48,567 nucleotides of DNA. Origin: Loktanella sp. GTDB lineage: Bacteria; Pseudomonadota; Alphaproteobacteria; Rhodobacterales; Rhodobacteraceae. The notes beneath the pieces were generated by a model. It did no database searches. It saw only the letters and a list, made by a program, of their open reading frames with translations, and was not told where the DNA came from. A program made the position numbers and the translations under genes. The DNA is taken from contig JAGXIQ010000020.1 in the NCBI GenBank assembly GCA_024635625.1, positions 1-48,567 on the forward strand, written 5' to 3'. Of the stretch, positions 8,299-16,977 are shown piece after piece; position 1 is the first letter of the stretch, and the number at the start of each line of letters is the position of its first letter.

Positions 8299-9717
8299 AT
8301 GACAGCCGATCCCTTTCGCCCGTTCGACACGCATCTGGATAGGGACACCGCCCTATCGCTGCTTCAAGAAGCGGTTTATGGTGCCGATGATGGCGAAATT
8401 TTTGTAGAGCGTCGCCGTTCTGAAAGCCTCGTGCTGGATGACGGTCGCGTCAAGAACGCCAGCTATGATGCGTCGGAAGGGTTCGGTTTGCGGGCCGTGC
8501 GCGGCGAACGGACTGGTTATGCCCACGCCACGACAATAGACGAATCCGCCTTGCGCCGCGCTGTCGCAACCGCACGACTGGCCGTCGGCGACGGCGGCGG
8601 CACGCTGGCAGAAGGGCCCAAGGGCACGAACGCCAAGCTTTACAGTGACATCGACCCAGTTTCAGAAGCGACCTTTCCAGCCAAAATCGACCTGTTGCGC
8701 CAGATCGACGCTTTTGCCCGCGATCTTGACCCGCGCGTTGTGCAGGTCAGTGCCAGCCTTGGCGCATCGCTGCAGGAAGTAGCTATCCTTCGGCCAGAAG
8801 GCACCCTTGTGACCGACATTCGCCCGATGAGTCGGATCAATATCAGCGTCATCGTCGAACAGAATGGCCGGCGTGAAAGCGGCAACATGCGCGGCGGTGG
8901 CCGCGCCTCACTCGTTGGTCTGATCGAACCCGCCCACTGGCAAGGCGTTGCCCGCGAAGCGCTGCGCATCGCCTTGGTGAACCTAGATGCCGAACCGGCG
9001 CCTGCTGGCGTAATGGACGTCGTGCTTGGCCCTGGCTGGCCCGGCATCTTGCTGCATGAAGCCATTGGTCATGGGCTGGAGGGTGACTTTAACCGCAAGG
9101 GTAGTTCAGCCTTTGCTGGCCTGATGGGGCAGCAAATCGCAGCGAAAGGTGTGACCGTGCTGGACGATGGCACCATCCCCGACCGCCGCGGTTCGATCAC
9201 AATAGACGATGAGGGCACGCCAAGCGCCAAGAATGTCCTGATCGAGGACGGCGTGTTGGTCGGCTATATGCAGGATCGCCAGAATGCCCGTCTGATGGGG
9301 GTCGCGCCCACTGGAAACGGTCGCCGCGAATCCTATGCACACGCGCCGATGCCGCGGATGACGAACACCTACATGCTGGCGGGCGATGCAACGCCCGGGC
9401 AGCTGGTCGCAGACCTTAAGGACGGCATTTACGCAGTGGGTTTTGGCGGCGGCCAGGTTGATATCACGAACGGCAAGTTCGTATTTTCCTGCACCGAGGC
9501 TTACCGCGTCAAAAACGGCATCGTTGGCGCGCCAATCAAGGGCGCGACACTGATCGGCGACGGGGCCACGGCACTTCAACAGATTCGCAGCATCGGCAAC
9601 GATCTGGCTCTGGATCCAGGTATAGGAAATTGTGGTAAGGCCGGGCAGTGGGTTCCCGTCGGCGTGGGACAACCCAGCTTGATGATCGGCGGGCTGACGG
9701 TAGGTGGATCGGCGTGA
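8299..9717 (+). CDS. tldD: Metalloprotease TldD
   Basis: TldD (472 aa) is the zinc-bearing subunit of the TldD/PmbA (TldE) protease, which degrades unfolded peptides and matures some RiPP peptides in the cytosol. The zinc-binding motif HEAIGHGLEGD starts at residue 253 (His253, Glu254, His258). The conserved C-terminal segment GNCGKAGQWVPVGVGQPS contains the expected third-ligand cysteine. Length and motif spacing are normal. The partner pmbA is not in the window. It is transcribed divergently from ctaC. Confidence 0.95.
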   Translation: MTADPFRPFDTHLDRDTALSLLQEAVYGADDGEIFVERRRSESLVLDDGRVKNASYDASEGFGLRAVRGERTGYAHATTIDESALRRAVATARLAVGDGGGTLAEGPKGTNAKLYSDIDPVSEATFPAKIDLLRQIDAFARDLDPRVVQVSASLGASLQEVAILRPEGTLVTDIRPMSRINISVIVEQNGRRESGNMRGGGRASLVGLIEPAHWQGVAREALRIALVNLDAEPAPAGVMDVVLGPGWPGILLHEAIGHGLEGDFNRKGSSAFAGLMGQQIAAKGVTVLDDGTIPDRRGSITIDDEGTPSAKNVLIEDGVLVGYMQDRQNARLMGVAPTGNGRRESYAHAPMPRMTNTYMLAGDATPGQLVADLKDGIYAVGFGGGQVDITNGKFVFSCTEAYRVKNGIVGAPIKGATLIGDGATALQQIRSIGNDLALDPGIGNCGKAGQWVPVGVGQPSLMIGGLTVGGSA

Positions 9718-9724
9718 TTTGAAA

Positions 9725-9746
9725 ATTGAAGCGCTTTGACTTCAAT
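9725..9746 (+). other. Small hairpin after tldD
   Basis: ATTGAAG (9725-9731) pairs perfectly with CTTCAAT (9740-9746) around an 8-nt loop, 7 bp after the tldD stop. No U tract follows on the plus strand, so a termination role is uncertain; it may only stabilise the 3' end. Confidence 0.3.
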
Positions 9747-9760
9747 CGATTCAGTCTCCC

Positions 9761-9766
9761 TTAACC
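9761..9766 (+). promoter_or_regulatory. Possible CtrA half-site upstream of dprA
   Basis: TTAACC matches the alphaproteobacterial CtrA half-site and lies 27 bp before the dprA ATG. Work on Rhodobacter capsulatus links CtrA to competence-type genes including dprA. A six-base match occurs by chance every few kb, so this is weak evidence. Confidence 0.2.
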
Positions 9767-9793
9767 CGTTTGCTTCTAAGTTGAGCGGGCAGC

Positions 9794-11032
9794 ATGACGA
9801 AGGTTTGGTTCACGTGGCAAGTCTCCCGACTAGGCACCATATCCCCCCAGGATGACCCCAGATTCCATAACCTTCGTCTGCTGCGATCTAGGCGTGTAGG
9901 ACCCACAACTTACCGCCGTCTGATCGCAGAACACGGTACAGCGCAGGTTGCCTTGGCCGCCCTGCCTGATATTGCAGCCGCCGCCGGTGTCTCAGACTAC
10001 AAAATATGTCCCGAAGGCGTCATCTTTGCTGAAATGAAAGCCGGGCAAGCGGCAGGTGCGCAACTGCTTGTCCAAGGATCTGACGATTGGCCCATGGTTA
10101 TCAATGATTTATCGGACGCCCCACCAATGCTTTGGACATTGGGCGACATTGCCCTGCTGCAGCGACCGATGGTGGCAATGGTGAGTGCACGAAATGCGTC
10201 GTCCCTTGGGACCCGAATGGCGCGTAAGCTCGCTGCGGACCTGACGGATGCCGGTTTTGTCGTCGTATCCGGCCTTGCCCGCGGGATTGATGCAGCAGCA
10301 CATGCCGCCGCCCTGCAAGGCGGCACTGTCGCCGTGCAGGCGGGCGGCGTCGATGTCATATACCCCGCCGAAAACAGCGACCTCGCCCACCAAATTGCGG
10401 CCAAGGGGCTGCGACTGTCAGAAATGCAGATGGGCTTACAGCCGCAGGCACGACACTTTCCGGCCCGTAACCGTATCATCGCAGGCCTGTCCCGCGCCGT
10501 TGTGGTTGTAGAGGCTGCGGCCAAATCCGGCAGCCTGATCACCGCCCGCAATGCACTCGATCAGAACCGCGATGTGCTGGCTGTACCGGGGCACCCCTTC
10601 GACGCCCGCGCTGCCGGCTGCAATATGCTGATCCGCGACGGAGCCACGCTGGTACAGTCTGCCGCCGACGTCATCGAAGCTTTGGGCACCTTGCTAATAA
10701 CCGCGCCGGAACGAACACCTCCGCTGTCGCATCGGCCCCCTGCCCCGCGCCGCTCGCTGAAAGAATCGGCCGCACTCCACAACCAAATCCTTGATCGGCT
10801 AGATGCTTCTCCATTGGCAGAAGACCAGCTGATCCGCGACCTTGGCAGCCCTGCGCCGGTCGTCACGCCGGTGCTTATTGACCTTGAACTTGATGGTCGG
10901 ATCACGCGATCCAGTGGGGTTTACTGTTGCGCGTTAGCGGATCACTGCAAACCACGAAATATTTTTCCGTTCACTTTCAAATTGATACAAAGATATTTTC
11001 GGTTCAGACTTGGCGAAATCACCCTGCATTGA
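9794..11032 (+). CDS. dprA: DNA-processing protein DprA (probable frameshifted C-terminus)
   Basis: DprA/Smf binds incoming single-stranded DNA and loads RecA during transformation or gene-transfer-agent uptake. The Rossmann-like core is clear: ARNASSLGTRMA, VVSGLARGIDAAAH, GGVDVIYPAEN, ARNRIIAGLSRAVVVVEAA and SGSLITARNA. A winged-helix-like C-terminal domain (DQLIRDLG ... LDLELDGRITR region) follows. The usual glycine of the first loop is Ser (VSARN), and AVLAGG is AVQAGG. After Gly375 the last 37 residues do not resemble DprA and are encoded by AT-rich DNA. Removing one G from the GGGG run at 10916-10919 would end the protein at the TAG at 10935 after a normal-looking G-F-T-V-A-R tail. Confidence 0.9.
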   Translation: MTKVWFTWQVSRLGTISPQDDPRFHNLRLLRSRRVGPTTYRRLIAEHGTAQVALAALPDIAAAAGVSDYKICPEGVIFAEMKAGQAAGAQLLVQGSDDWPMVINDLSDAPPMLWTLGDIALLQRPMVAMVSARNASSLGTRMARKLAADLTDAGFVVVSGLARGIDAAAHAAALQGGTVAVQAGGVDVIYPAENSDLAHQIAAKGLRLSEMQMGLQPQARHFPARNRIIAGLSRAVVVVEAAAKSGSLITARNALDQNRDVLAVPGHPFDARAAGCNMLIRDGATLVQSAADVIEALGTLLITAPERTPPLSHRPPAPRRSLKESAALHNQILDRLDASPLAEDQLIRDLGSPAPVVTPVLIDLELDGRITRSSGVYCCALADHCKPRNIFPFTFKLIQRYFRFRLGEITLH

Positions 11033-11097
11033 CAACTTAGGGGCAAGCCGACCATGTTGCGCGGCCACACCGTCCCCTAGTCAAAGTTAGGTTTCTC

Positions 11098-13815
11098 ATG
11101 CCCGTCGTCGTTGTCGAATCCCCGGCGAAAGCCAAGACGATCAACAAGTATCTGGGCTCTGATTACACGGTGCTTGCGTCATACGGCCACATCCGCGACC
11201 TGCCGCCCAAGAACGGTTCAGTGCTGCCCGACGACGACTTTTCCATGATCTGGGAAGTCGCGTCCGAAAGCAAAAAACACATTAAGGCGATCGTTGACGC
11301 GCTGAAGCTTGACCCCAACCTGATCCTCGCCACTGACCCCGACCGCGAGGGCGAAGCGATTTCCTGGCATCTTCAGGAAGAGTTGAACAATAAGCGCGGG
11401 CTGAACATAAAAACCGCAAGCCGCGTCGTGTTCAACGCCATAACCAAATCCGCCGTGACAGAGGCGATGAAGAACCCTCGCCAAGTCGACAAGCCGCTGG
11501 TGGACGCATACCTTGCACGCCGCGCGCTGGACTATCTGGTGGGCTTCAATCTGTCGCCCGTCTTGTGGCGTAAGCTACCGGGTGCAAAGTCAGCAGGACG
11601 CGTCCAGTCAGTCACTCTGCGCATCATCGTCGAGCGCGAGATGGAAATCGAGGCGTTCCGCAATCAGGAATACTGGACTGTCCGTGCTATCCTGCAAAAT
11701 CCGCGTGGTACGGAATACGAGGCGCGCCTGACCATACTGGGTGGAAAGAAGTTGGATAAGTTCGACTTGTCCAACGCCACGCAGGCCGAAATGGCCGTCC
11801 AAGCCATCAACAGCCGTGACCTTACAGTGCAAAGTGTCGAGGCCAAGCCCGCATCGCGCAACCCCAGCCCACCCTTCATGACTTCGACCTTGCAGCAAGA
11901 AGCCAGCCGCAAATTCGGCATGGGCGCTAAGCAGTGCATGAGCGTTGCCCAGCGCCTCTATGAGGCCGGAATGATCACCTACATGCGGACCGACGGCATC
12001 GACATGGCGCCAGAGGCGGTCACCGGTGCCCGCGATGCGATCAAGGCAAAGTTCGGCGAAAAGTACGTACCAAAAGAGCCGCGGGTCTATAAAAACAAGG
12101 CCAAGAACGCACAAGAGGCGCATGAATGCGTTCGGCCGACCGACATGATGGTTGCCGTCGATCAGGCCGATATCAAGGATAGTGATCAACGCAAACTTTA
12201 CGATCTGATCTGGAAACGCACGCTTGCCAGCCAGATGGAAGCCGCCCGAATGGAGCGGACAACCGTGGATGTCGGATCAAAGGACGGTCAGGTCGTGTTG
12301 CGCGCGAACGGTCAGGTTATGCTGTTCGATGGCTTTCTGCGCGTCTATGAGGAAGGCCGCGACGACGTCGAGGGCGATGATGACAAGCGCCTGCCTCAAA
12401 TCGAGCAGGGAGAGGTGGCCAAGAAGCAATCGGTCGAGCAAGAGCAACACTTCACCCAGCCCCCGCCCCGTTACACCGAAGCGACATTGGTGAAGCGGAT
12501 GGAAGAACTCGGCATTGGACGCCCGTCGACCTATGCATCTATTGTTACGACGATTCAGGATCGCGGCTATGTTGAAAAAGACAAAAACCGCCTGATCCCG
12601 CAGGATAAGGGTCGTCTGGTAACCGCGTTTCTATCGAATTATTTCCATCGATACGTAGAATACGATTTCACTGCAGACCTCGAAGACCAGCTCGATAAGG
12701 TCAGCGCGGGGGATGCGGACTACAAAAAACTGCTGGAACGCTTTTGGCGCGATTTCTCTGCAGCGATCGCGGAAACCGCCGACTTGAGGATTGGTGAAGT
12801 CCTCGACAAGATTAACGAGGTGTTGGAACCGCACCTATTTCCGGACCCAGGCGATGGCACCGATCCGCGCATTTGCCCGAACTGTGGCGAAGGGCGTTTG
12901 TCCATGCGCACAGCCCGGTCCGGTGGGGCCTTTATCGGCTGCTCGAATTATCCAGAATGCCGCTATACCCGCCCCTTCGGCCCGCCCGATCCAGAAGCGG
13001 AAAAGTCCGCGATCCCCCCCGACGGCAAGCTACTGGGTGAAGATCAAAGCGATGAGATCCGCATTTTTAAGGGTCGCTTTGGCCCGTTCGCCCAACGCGG
13101 TGCTGCGACAGAAGAAACGCCAAAGCCGCCACGTCAATCTGTCCCCGCCGCCTGGGAACCGGAAGAAGTGACGCTTGAACAAGCTGTCCGCTTGCTGGCG
13201 CTGCCGCGCCTGCTTGGTGCCCACCCCGAGGATGGCGTCAATGTTTGGGCCAATATCGGTCGATATGGACCGTATCTAAAGCATGCAGAAACGACGTCAG
13301 ATCGCGGCGGTACGAATGCGAACCTTGAGGGGCTTGATGACGTGTGGACGGTGGGCATGAACCACGCAGTTCAGCTTCTGGCCGAAAAGGTCGCAAGTCG
13401 TGGCAGCCGTGGCAAAGCCGCCGTCGCCCTCAGAGAGCTGGGCGAGCATCCGCAGGCCGGTGGCCCAGTGAATATCTACGATGGCAAGTATGGCCCCTAC
13501 GTCAAATGGGACAAACTGAACGCCACAATCCCGGACACGGTAACTCCAGAGGATCTGACGTTAGCGCAAGCTGTCGACCTGCTGGACGAGCGAGCAGCCA
13601 AAGCCGGCAAGCCCAAACCGGGAGCCAAGAAGAAAGCCGCTCCGAAAAAGACAGCGGCCAAAAAACCTGCCGCGAAGGCTGCAACCAAGACTGCAACGAA
13701 ACCGGCAGCCAAAAAAACTGTTGCCAAGAAAGCCGCGACGAAGGCCGCACCTAAGACGACAGCCAAGGCCAAACCTGCATCCGCGGACCCCAGCGATGGC
13801 GACGTCTTTGAATAG
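11098..13815 (+). CDS. topA: DNA topoisomerase I (type IA)
   Basis: TopA (905 aa) relaxes negative supercoils. The TOPRIM domain carries DPDREGE (Asp80, Asp82, Glu84), and the catalytic tyrosine is Tyr295 in MITYMRTDG. The GIGRPSTYASIV motif is present. One C4 zinc ribbon is visible (Cys593, Cys596, Cys615, Cys621), followed by topoisomerase C-terminal repeats (IFKGRFGPF, ANIGRYGPYLKH, YDGKYGPYVKW). The last roughly 65 residues are a Lys/Ala/Pro-rich, histone H1-like tail, a common nonspecific DNA-binding extension in alphaproteobacteria. The start is the ATG at 11098, with MPVVVVESPAKAKTINKYLG matching the family exactly. Confidence 0.98.
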   Translation: MPVVVVESPAKAKTINKYLGSDYTVLASYGHIRDLPPKNGSVLPDDDFSMIWEVASESKKHIKAIVDALKLDPNLILATDPDREGEAISWHLQEELNNKRGLNIKTASRVVFNAITKSAVTEAMKNPRQVDKPLVDAYLARRALDYLVGFNLSPVLWRKLPGAKSAGRVQSVTLRIIVEREMEIEAFRNQEYWTVRAILQNPRGTEYEARLTILGGKKLDKFDLSNATQAEMAVQAINSRDLTVQSVEAKPASRNPSPPFMTSTLQQEASRKFGMGAKQCMSVAQRLYEAGMITYMRTDGIDMAPEAVTGARDAIKAKFGEKYVPKEPRVYKNKAKNAQEAHECVRPTDMMVAVDQADIKDSDQRKLYDLIWKRTLASQMEAARMERTTVDVGSKDGQVVLRANGQVMLFDGFLRVYEEGRDDVEGDDDKRLPQIEQGEVAKKQSVEQEQHFTQPPPRYTEATLVKRMEELGIGRPSTYASIVTTIQDRGYVEKDKNRLIPQDKGRLVTAFLSNYFHRYVEYDFTADLEDQLDKVSAGDADYKKLLERFWRDFSAAIAETADLRIGEVLDKINEVLEPHLFPDPGDGTDPRICPNCGEGRLSMRTARSGGAFIGCSNYPECRYTRPFGPPDPEAEKSAIPPDGKLLGEDQSDEIRIFKGRFGPFAQRGAATEETPKPPRQSVPAAWEPEEVTLEQAVRLLALPRLLGAHPEDGVNVWANIGRYGPYLKHAETTSDRGGTNANLEGLDDVWTVGMNHAVQLLAEKVASRGSRGKAAVALRELGEHPQAGGPVNIYDGKYGPYVKWDKLNATIPDTVTPEDLTLAQAVDLLDERAAKAGKPKPGAKKKAAPKKTAAKKPAAKAATKTATKPAAKKTVAKKAATKAAPKTTAKAKPASADPSDGDVFE

Positions 13816-13836
13816 TCGCCGCACCGTTGCACCAGA

Positions 13837-13865
13837 TTGACATTGGCCGGTGCGCCTTGCAGGTT
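13837..13865 (+). promoter_or_regulatory. Weak sigma-70-like promoter candidate for the CoA-transferase genes
   Basis: A consensus -35 TTGACA (13837-13842) lies 17 bp before CAGGTT, which keeps only the key A and final T of a -10 box. It sits in the 81-bp gap between topA and scoA, where a promoter is expected. Confidence 0.3.
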
Positions 13866-13896
13866 CGCCGGGCAATTCATTTGTTAAGGGTGCGAA

Positions 13897-14601
13897 ATGA
13901 AGAAAGTCTATGGCTCCGCCGCCGAGGCGCTGGACGGGCTGCTGCATGACGACATGCTGATCGCTGCTGGCGGATTTGGCCTATGCGGTATCCCCGAGCT
14001 GCTTTTGGAGGCGATCAAGGAGTCCGGCGTCAAGGATCTGACATTCGCGTCGAACAATGCAGGCGTGGACGACTTTGGTATCGGCATCTTGTTGCAGACC
14101 AAGCAGGTCAAGAAAATGATCTCTTCCTATGTTGGTGAAAACGCCGAGTTCATGCGCCAGTTTCTAGCAGGAGAGCTTGAGGTCGAATTCAACCCACAAG
14201 GCACGCTGGCCGAACGCATGCGTGCGGGCGGCTGCGGCATCCCGGGTTTTTATACCAAGACCGGCGTTGGCACCCAGATCGCCGAAGGCAAGGAACATAA
14301 AGATTTTGACGGACAGACCTACATCCTAGAGCGGGGCATCGTCGCAGACCTTGCGATCGTCAAGGCTTGGAAAGCGGACGCAACCGGCAACCTGGTGTTC
14401 CGCAAAACGGCCCGCAACTTTAACCCGCCCGCAGCGATGTGCGGCAAGGTTTGCGTCGTCGAGGTCGAAGAGATCGTACCGACAGGCAGTCTAAGTGGTG
14501 ATGAAATCCACCTGCCAGGCGTTTATGTCCATCGCATCATCCAAGGCGACCACGAAAAACGTATCGAACAACGCACCACCCGCAAGAAGGAGTCCGCATA
14601 A
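13897..14601 (+). CDS. scoA: 3-oxoacid CoA-transferase subunit A
   Basis: This 234-residue alpha subunit belongs to CoA-transferase family I (succinyl-CoA:3-ketoacid CoA-transferase), which activates acetoacetate using succinyl-CoA. [12 protein letters not shown] at residues 23-34 is the conserved CoA-binding glycine loop. [23 protein letters not shown] and [16 protein letters not shown] are typical of ScoA/AtoD. Its stop overlaps the scoB start by one base (TAATG). The acyl specificity (acetoacetate or another 3-oxoacid) cannot be set from sequence alone, although overall similarity favours acetoacetate. Confidence 0.93.
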   Translation: MKKVYGSAAEALDGLLHDDMLIAAGGFGLCGIPELLLEAIKESGVKDLTFASNNAGVDDFGIGILLQTKQVKKMISSYVGENAEFMRQFLAGELEVEFNPQGTLAERMRAGGCGIPGFYTKTGVGTQIAEGKEHKDFDGQTYILERGIVADLAIVKAWKADATGNLVFRKTARNFNPPAAMCGKVCVVEVEEIVPTGSLSGDEIHLPGVYVHRIIQGDHEKRIEQRTTRKKESA

Positions 14602-15230
14602 TGCCTTGGGACCGGAACCAGATGGCGGCAAGAGCCGCACAGGAACTGCAAGACGGCTGGTATGTGAACCTTGGCATTGGCATCCCTACACTTGTGTCCA
14701 ACTACATCCCCGCGGGGGTAGAGGTGACACTGCAGTCAGAAAACGGCATGCTTGGCATGGGGTCCTTTCCAATTGAAGGGGAAGAGGACGCCGACCTTAT
14801 CAATGCGGGCAAGCAAACGATCACCGAACTGCCGCAAACTGCGTTTTTCGATTCTGCCACCTCTTTCGGAATGATCCGAGGCGGCAAGATTGCGATGGCA
14901 ATACTTGGCGCAATGGAAGTCGCTGAAAACGGCGATCTGGCGAACTGGATGATTCCCGGTAAGCTGGTCAAGGGCATGGGTGGCGCGATGGATCTTGTCG
15001 CTGGCGTGCAGCGTGTCGTCGTCGTCATGGACCACGCCAACAAGCACGGAGAATCCAAAGTGCTAAAGTCCTGCACCCTGCCACTGACCGGGGCTGCCGT
15101 CGTAGACCGGATCATAACCAACCTTGGCGTGCTTGATGTGGTCGAAGGAGGCTTGCGGATCGTCGAAACAGCCGACGGCGTGACCGAAGAGGAATTGCGC
15201 GCCGCGACAGAGGCGACGATTGTCGCCTGA
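14601..15230 (+). CDS. scoB: 3-oxoacid CoA-transferase subunit B
   Basis: This 209-residue beta subunit carries the catalytic glutamate that forms the glutamyl-CoA intermediate: Glu47 in [10 protein letters not shown]. Other signatures are [28 protein letters not shown] and the [16 protein letters not shown] segment near the C-terminus. It pairs with the upstream ScoA, and the overlapping TAATG junction suggests coupled synthesis. Its last 11 bases overlap the start of a small acetyltransferase gene. Confidence 0.94.
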   Translation: MPWDRNQMAARAAQELQDGWYVNLGIGIPTLVSNYIPAGVEVTLQSENGMLGMGSFPIEGEEDADLINAGKQTITELPQTAFFDSATSFGMIRGGKIAMAILGAMEVAENGDLANWMIPGKLVKGMGGAMDLVAGVQRVVVVMDHANKHGESKVLKSCTLPLTGAAVVDRIITNLGVLDVVEGGLRIVETADGVTEEELRAATEATIVA

Positions 15231-15507
15231 TATCCAACACGAGGTGACGGGGTCCAAGGGCCGCTATTTGATCGACCATGGTAATGGCGTCAGCGAGTTG
15301 ACCTATTCGATCCTGTCACCGACACAAGTGATCGCCGATCATACGGCGATCACCCCTGGTCATGAGGGTCAAGGCGTGGGTCTGGCATTGCTGAAGGTAT
15401 TTATCGAAGATGCCCGGACACATGGCTTCAAGATCGTGCCCCTGTGCCCTTTTGTGAATGCTCAGCGCCGCAAGCACCCCGAATGGGCTGACGTTTTCGC
15501 AGTTTAA
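15220..15507 (+). CDS. Small NATD1-type GNAT N-acetyltransferase
   Basis: This 95-residue protein is a minimal GNAT domain of the YjdJ/NATD1 type. [16 protein letters not shown] is the acetyl-CoA loop (Q-G-x-G), and [18 protein letters not shown] is the diagnostic C-terminal signature. The start is TTG at 15220, inside the end of scoB. AGAGG lies 6 nt upstream, and no ATG is available before the conserved region. The substrate is unknown. The 3' end overlaps the converging lytic transglycosylase by 4 nt. Confidence 0.85.
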   Translation: MSPDIQHEVTGSKGRYLIDHGNGVSELTYSILSPTQVIADHTAITPGHEGQGVGLALLKVFIEDARTHGFKIVPLCPFVNAQRRKHPEWADVFAV

Positions 15508-16334
15508 GATCTATTCACTGCGAAAACGCAGCCATCGCTGACAAGCTCTGGCGGCGTCAAACACAGCCCCCGCGCGACGGCAAATGCGGCCAAAACCTTC
15601 GGCACATAGCCGCGCGTTTCGGGGAACGGCGGTACGCCCTTGGCATCGCGCACTGACCCCTCACCGGCGTTATAGCCCGCGAGCACCAAAATCGGATCGT
15701 CATCAAATTTGTTCATCAGCCAGTCAAGGTACGCCACCCCACCCTTGATGTTCTGTGCCGGTGATAGGCTGTCGGCCACGCTGAACCGCGCAGCAGTGTC
15801 AGGCATCAGCTGCATTAAGCCCTGCGCGCCAGAGCGACTGATCGCTTGCGCATTCCCAGCACTCTCGACGCTGATCAAGGCCAAGACCAGCGCAGGGCTG
15901 ACCTTGGTGCCAACGGTGGCCTTCAAGATTTCGGTCCCGTGAATGGCGGCAATATCCTGCAGCGACTGCAGACGTGGCGCAGGTACGGCCTTGCCCGAAG
16001 GTGGCTTTGCAATGACGCCTAGCGCCTGTTGCAGGCGACCCGGACCGCTGGCCGCTAGATCAGGAGAGATCGTGGACCAGAACCAATCCAACCCGGACGG
16101 TTGTGGAACCAATGCGATTGCGCCGGCAGCAGTAACGACGGGTTTGGCTGTGGGTATGCGCATCGTGGCAGACGGCGCCAAGGGATCGACCTGTACAGTA
16201 ATGCGCGACCCGCCCGTCTTTGGCACGCCGACACGTTTGAAAGTAAAATCAGGTTGCAGCCGGTCTTCGGCGAAAGACGCCGCTGCGCATAGGCACAAAC
16301 CGAGTGCCGTAAGGCACGTCTTAAAGGTATTCAT
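15504..16334 (-). CDS. Lytic transglycosylase (SLT domain)
   Basis: The 276-residue periplasmic protein cleaves peptidoglycan between MurNAc and GlcNAc. It has a signal peptide (residues 1-22, cut after SFA), a linker, and a C-terminal SLT domain with catalytic Glu157 (ISVESAGN). Substrate-binding motifs GLMQLMP (172-178) and AGYNAG (219-224) are present, as is the late RGYVPKV. The start at 16334 is chosen because an AGGA box lies 7 nt before it and a signal peptide follows. It is divergent from the Tad locus and could open the wall for pilus assembly, but that is only inferred from position. Confidence 0.92.
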   Translation of the reverse strand: MNTFKTCLTALGLCLCAAASFAEDRLQPDFTFKRVGVPKTGGSRITVQVDPLAPSATMRIPTAKPVVTAAGAIALVPQPSGLDWFWSTISPDLAASGPGRLQQALGVIAKPPSGKAVPAPRLQSLQDIAAIHGTEILKATVGTKVSPALVLALISVESAGNAQAISRSGAQGLMQLMPDTAARFSVADSLSPAQNIKGGVAYLDWLMNKFDDDPILVLAGYNAGEGSVRDAKGVPPFPETRGYVPKVLAAFAVARGLCLTPPELVSDGCVFAVNRS

Positions 16335-16688
16335 GTATGCGTCCTGCTCGACGATTATTTTGCGCCGATGGTGGCAGGTCGGCACGTTCATTGCCATCAC
16401 GACGTCAACAATATGGCAAATCAGCTTTAATTCGGCGCAATCGCGCAACGCTGGCGGGGCACCAAAACATAAGAAATCACATTTATATAAATTTAAAACA
16501 GTGATTTAGCATGTTATTTGCAAGTTATTGGGAGTTGCCGAAAAAGGCACCAAACGGGCCAAATTTCCGACGCAATCAGACAGCTATATAAGGACATCCA
16601 AGACGGGGAGCGGGCCAACAAGAGGCCGGCTCGCACTGATCCGGCAAGGGATGACAAACACTAGCGATACCCTGAGGAGGGGATTAAC
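16335..16688. promoter_or_regulatory. Divergent intergenic region between the lytic transglycosylase and the Tad/Flp locus
   Basis: This 354-bp gene-free stretch should hold promoters for both flanking genes. It contains a sigma-54-like site (16380-16395), an AT-rich island at about 16470-16525, the inverted repeat TGCC-N6-GGCA (16536-16549), a TATATA element at 16585-16590, and a strong ribosome-binding site (GAGGAGGGG, 16674-16682) 6 nt before the first pilin ATG. No convincing -35/-10 pair was found for the pilin gene. Confidence 0.6.
16380..16395 (+). promoter_or_regulatory. Sigma-54-like promoter element facing the pilin genes
   Basis: CGGCACG-N4-TTGC matches the RpoN consensus (TGGCACG-N4-TTGC) at every position except the first T. 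The invariant GG (16381-16382) and GC (16393-16394) are exactly 10 bp apart. Transcription would start near 16406, giving a leader of about 283 nt before the first pilin. Confidence 0.35.
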
Positions 16689-16862
16689 ATGCTGAACTTC
16701 ATCAAAAACTTCCGCAACGACGAAGACGGTGCCGTGACAGTTGACTGGGTCGTTCTGACCGCAGCCATCGTGGCACTCGGCCTGCTGGTCGGTACTCAGG
16801 TCCGCACGGCAGCCCTGGCACAGACCGCCAACATCGTTACCGACATCACCAAGACCAACTAA
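16689..16862 (+). CDS. flp: Flp/Fap-type pilin precursor 1
   Basis: This short protein (57 aa) has the type IVb Flp prepilin layout: a charged leader (LNFIKNFRNDEDG), a cleavage site after Gly14, and then a single hydrophobic helix. The mature start AVTVDWVVLTAA has Asp at +5 and Trp at +6, where classical Flp pilins have Glu and Tyr. It is preceded by an excellent Shine-Dalgarno sequence (GAGGAGGGG) and followed by a strong terminator, both expected for an abundant structural subunit. It heads the Tad locus, and cleavage is presumably by CpaA at 26834-27328. Confidence 0.9.
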   Translation: MLNFIKNFRNDEDGAVTVDWVVLTAAIVALGLLVGTQVRTAALAQTANIVTDITKTN

Positions 16863-16881
16863 GTCCAAAACCAAGACGATC

Positions 16882-16915
16882 AAAGCCGCGCCCTTCTTCG
16901 GCGCGGCTTTTTTTT
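16882..16915 (+). terminator. Strong rho-independent terminator after flp pilin 1
   Basis: A perfect 11-bp stem (AAAGCCGCGCC, 16882-16892, with GGCGCGGCTTT, 16900-16910), a 7-nt loop and a run of eight T residues (16908-16915) form a near-ideal intrinsic terminator 20 bp after the pilin stop. It would let pilin mRNA accumulate above the assembly genes. Confidence 0.93.
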
Positions 16916-16977
16916 GGACCTTCACCCAAAAGTTCCCCGGAAACGCCGCAACAATGACGCAATGACCTGCGAAGTCT

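Noticed and set aside
13600-13800. Repetitive Lys/Ala/Pro-coding stretch at the topA 3' end, considered as a DNA repeat
   Set aside because: It is an imperfect codon-level repeat that encodes the usual basic TopA tail, not a separate repeat element.
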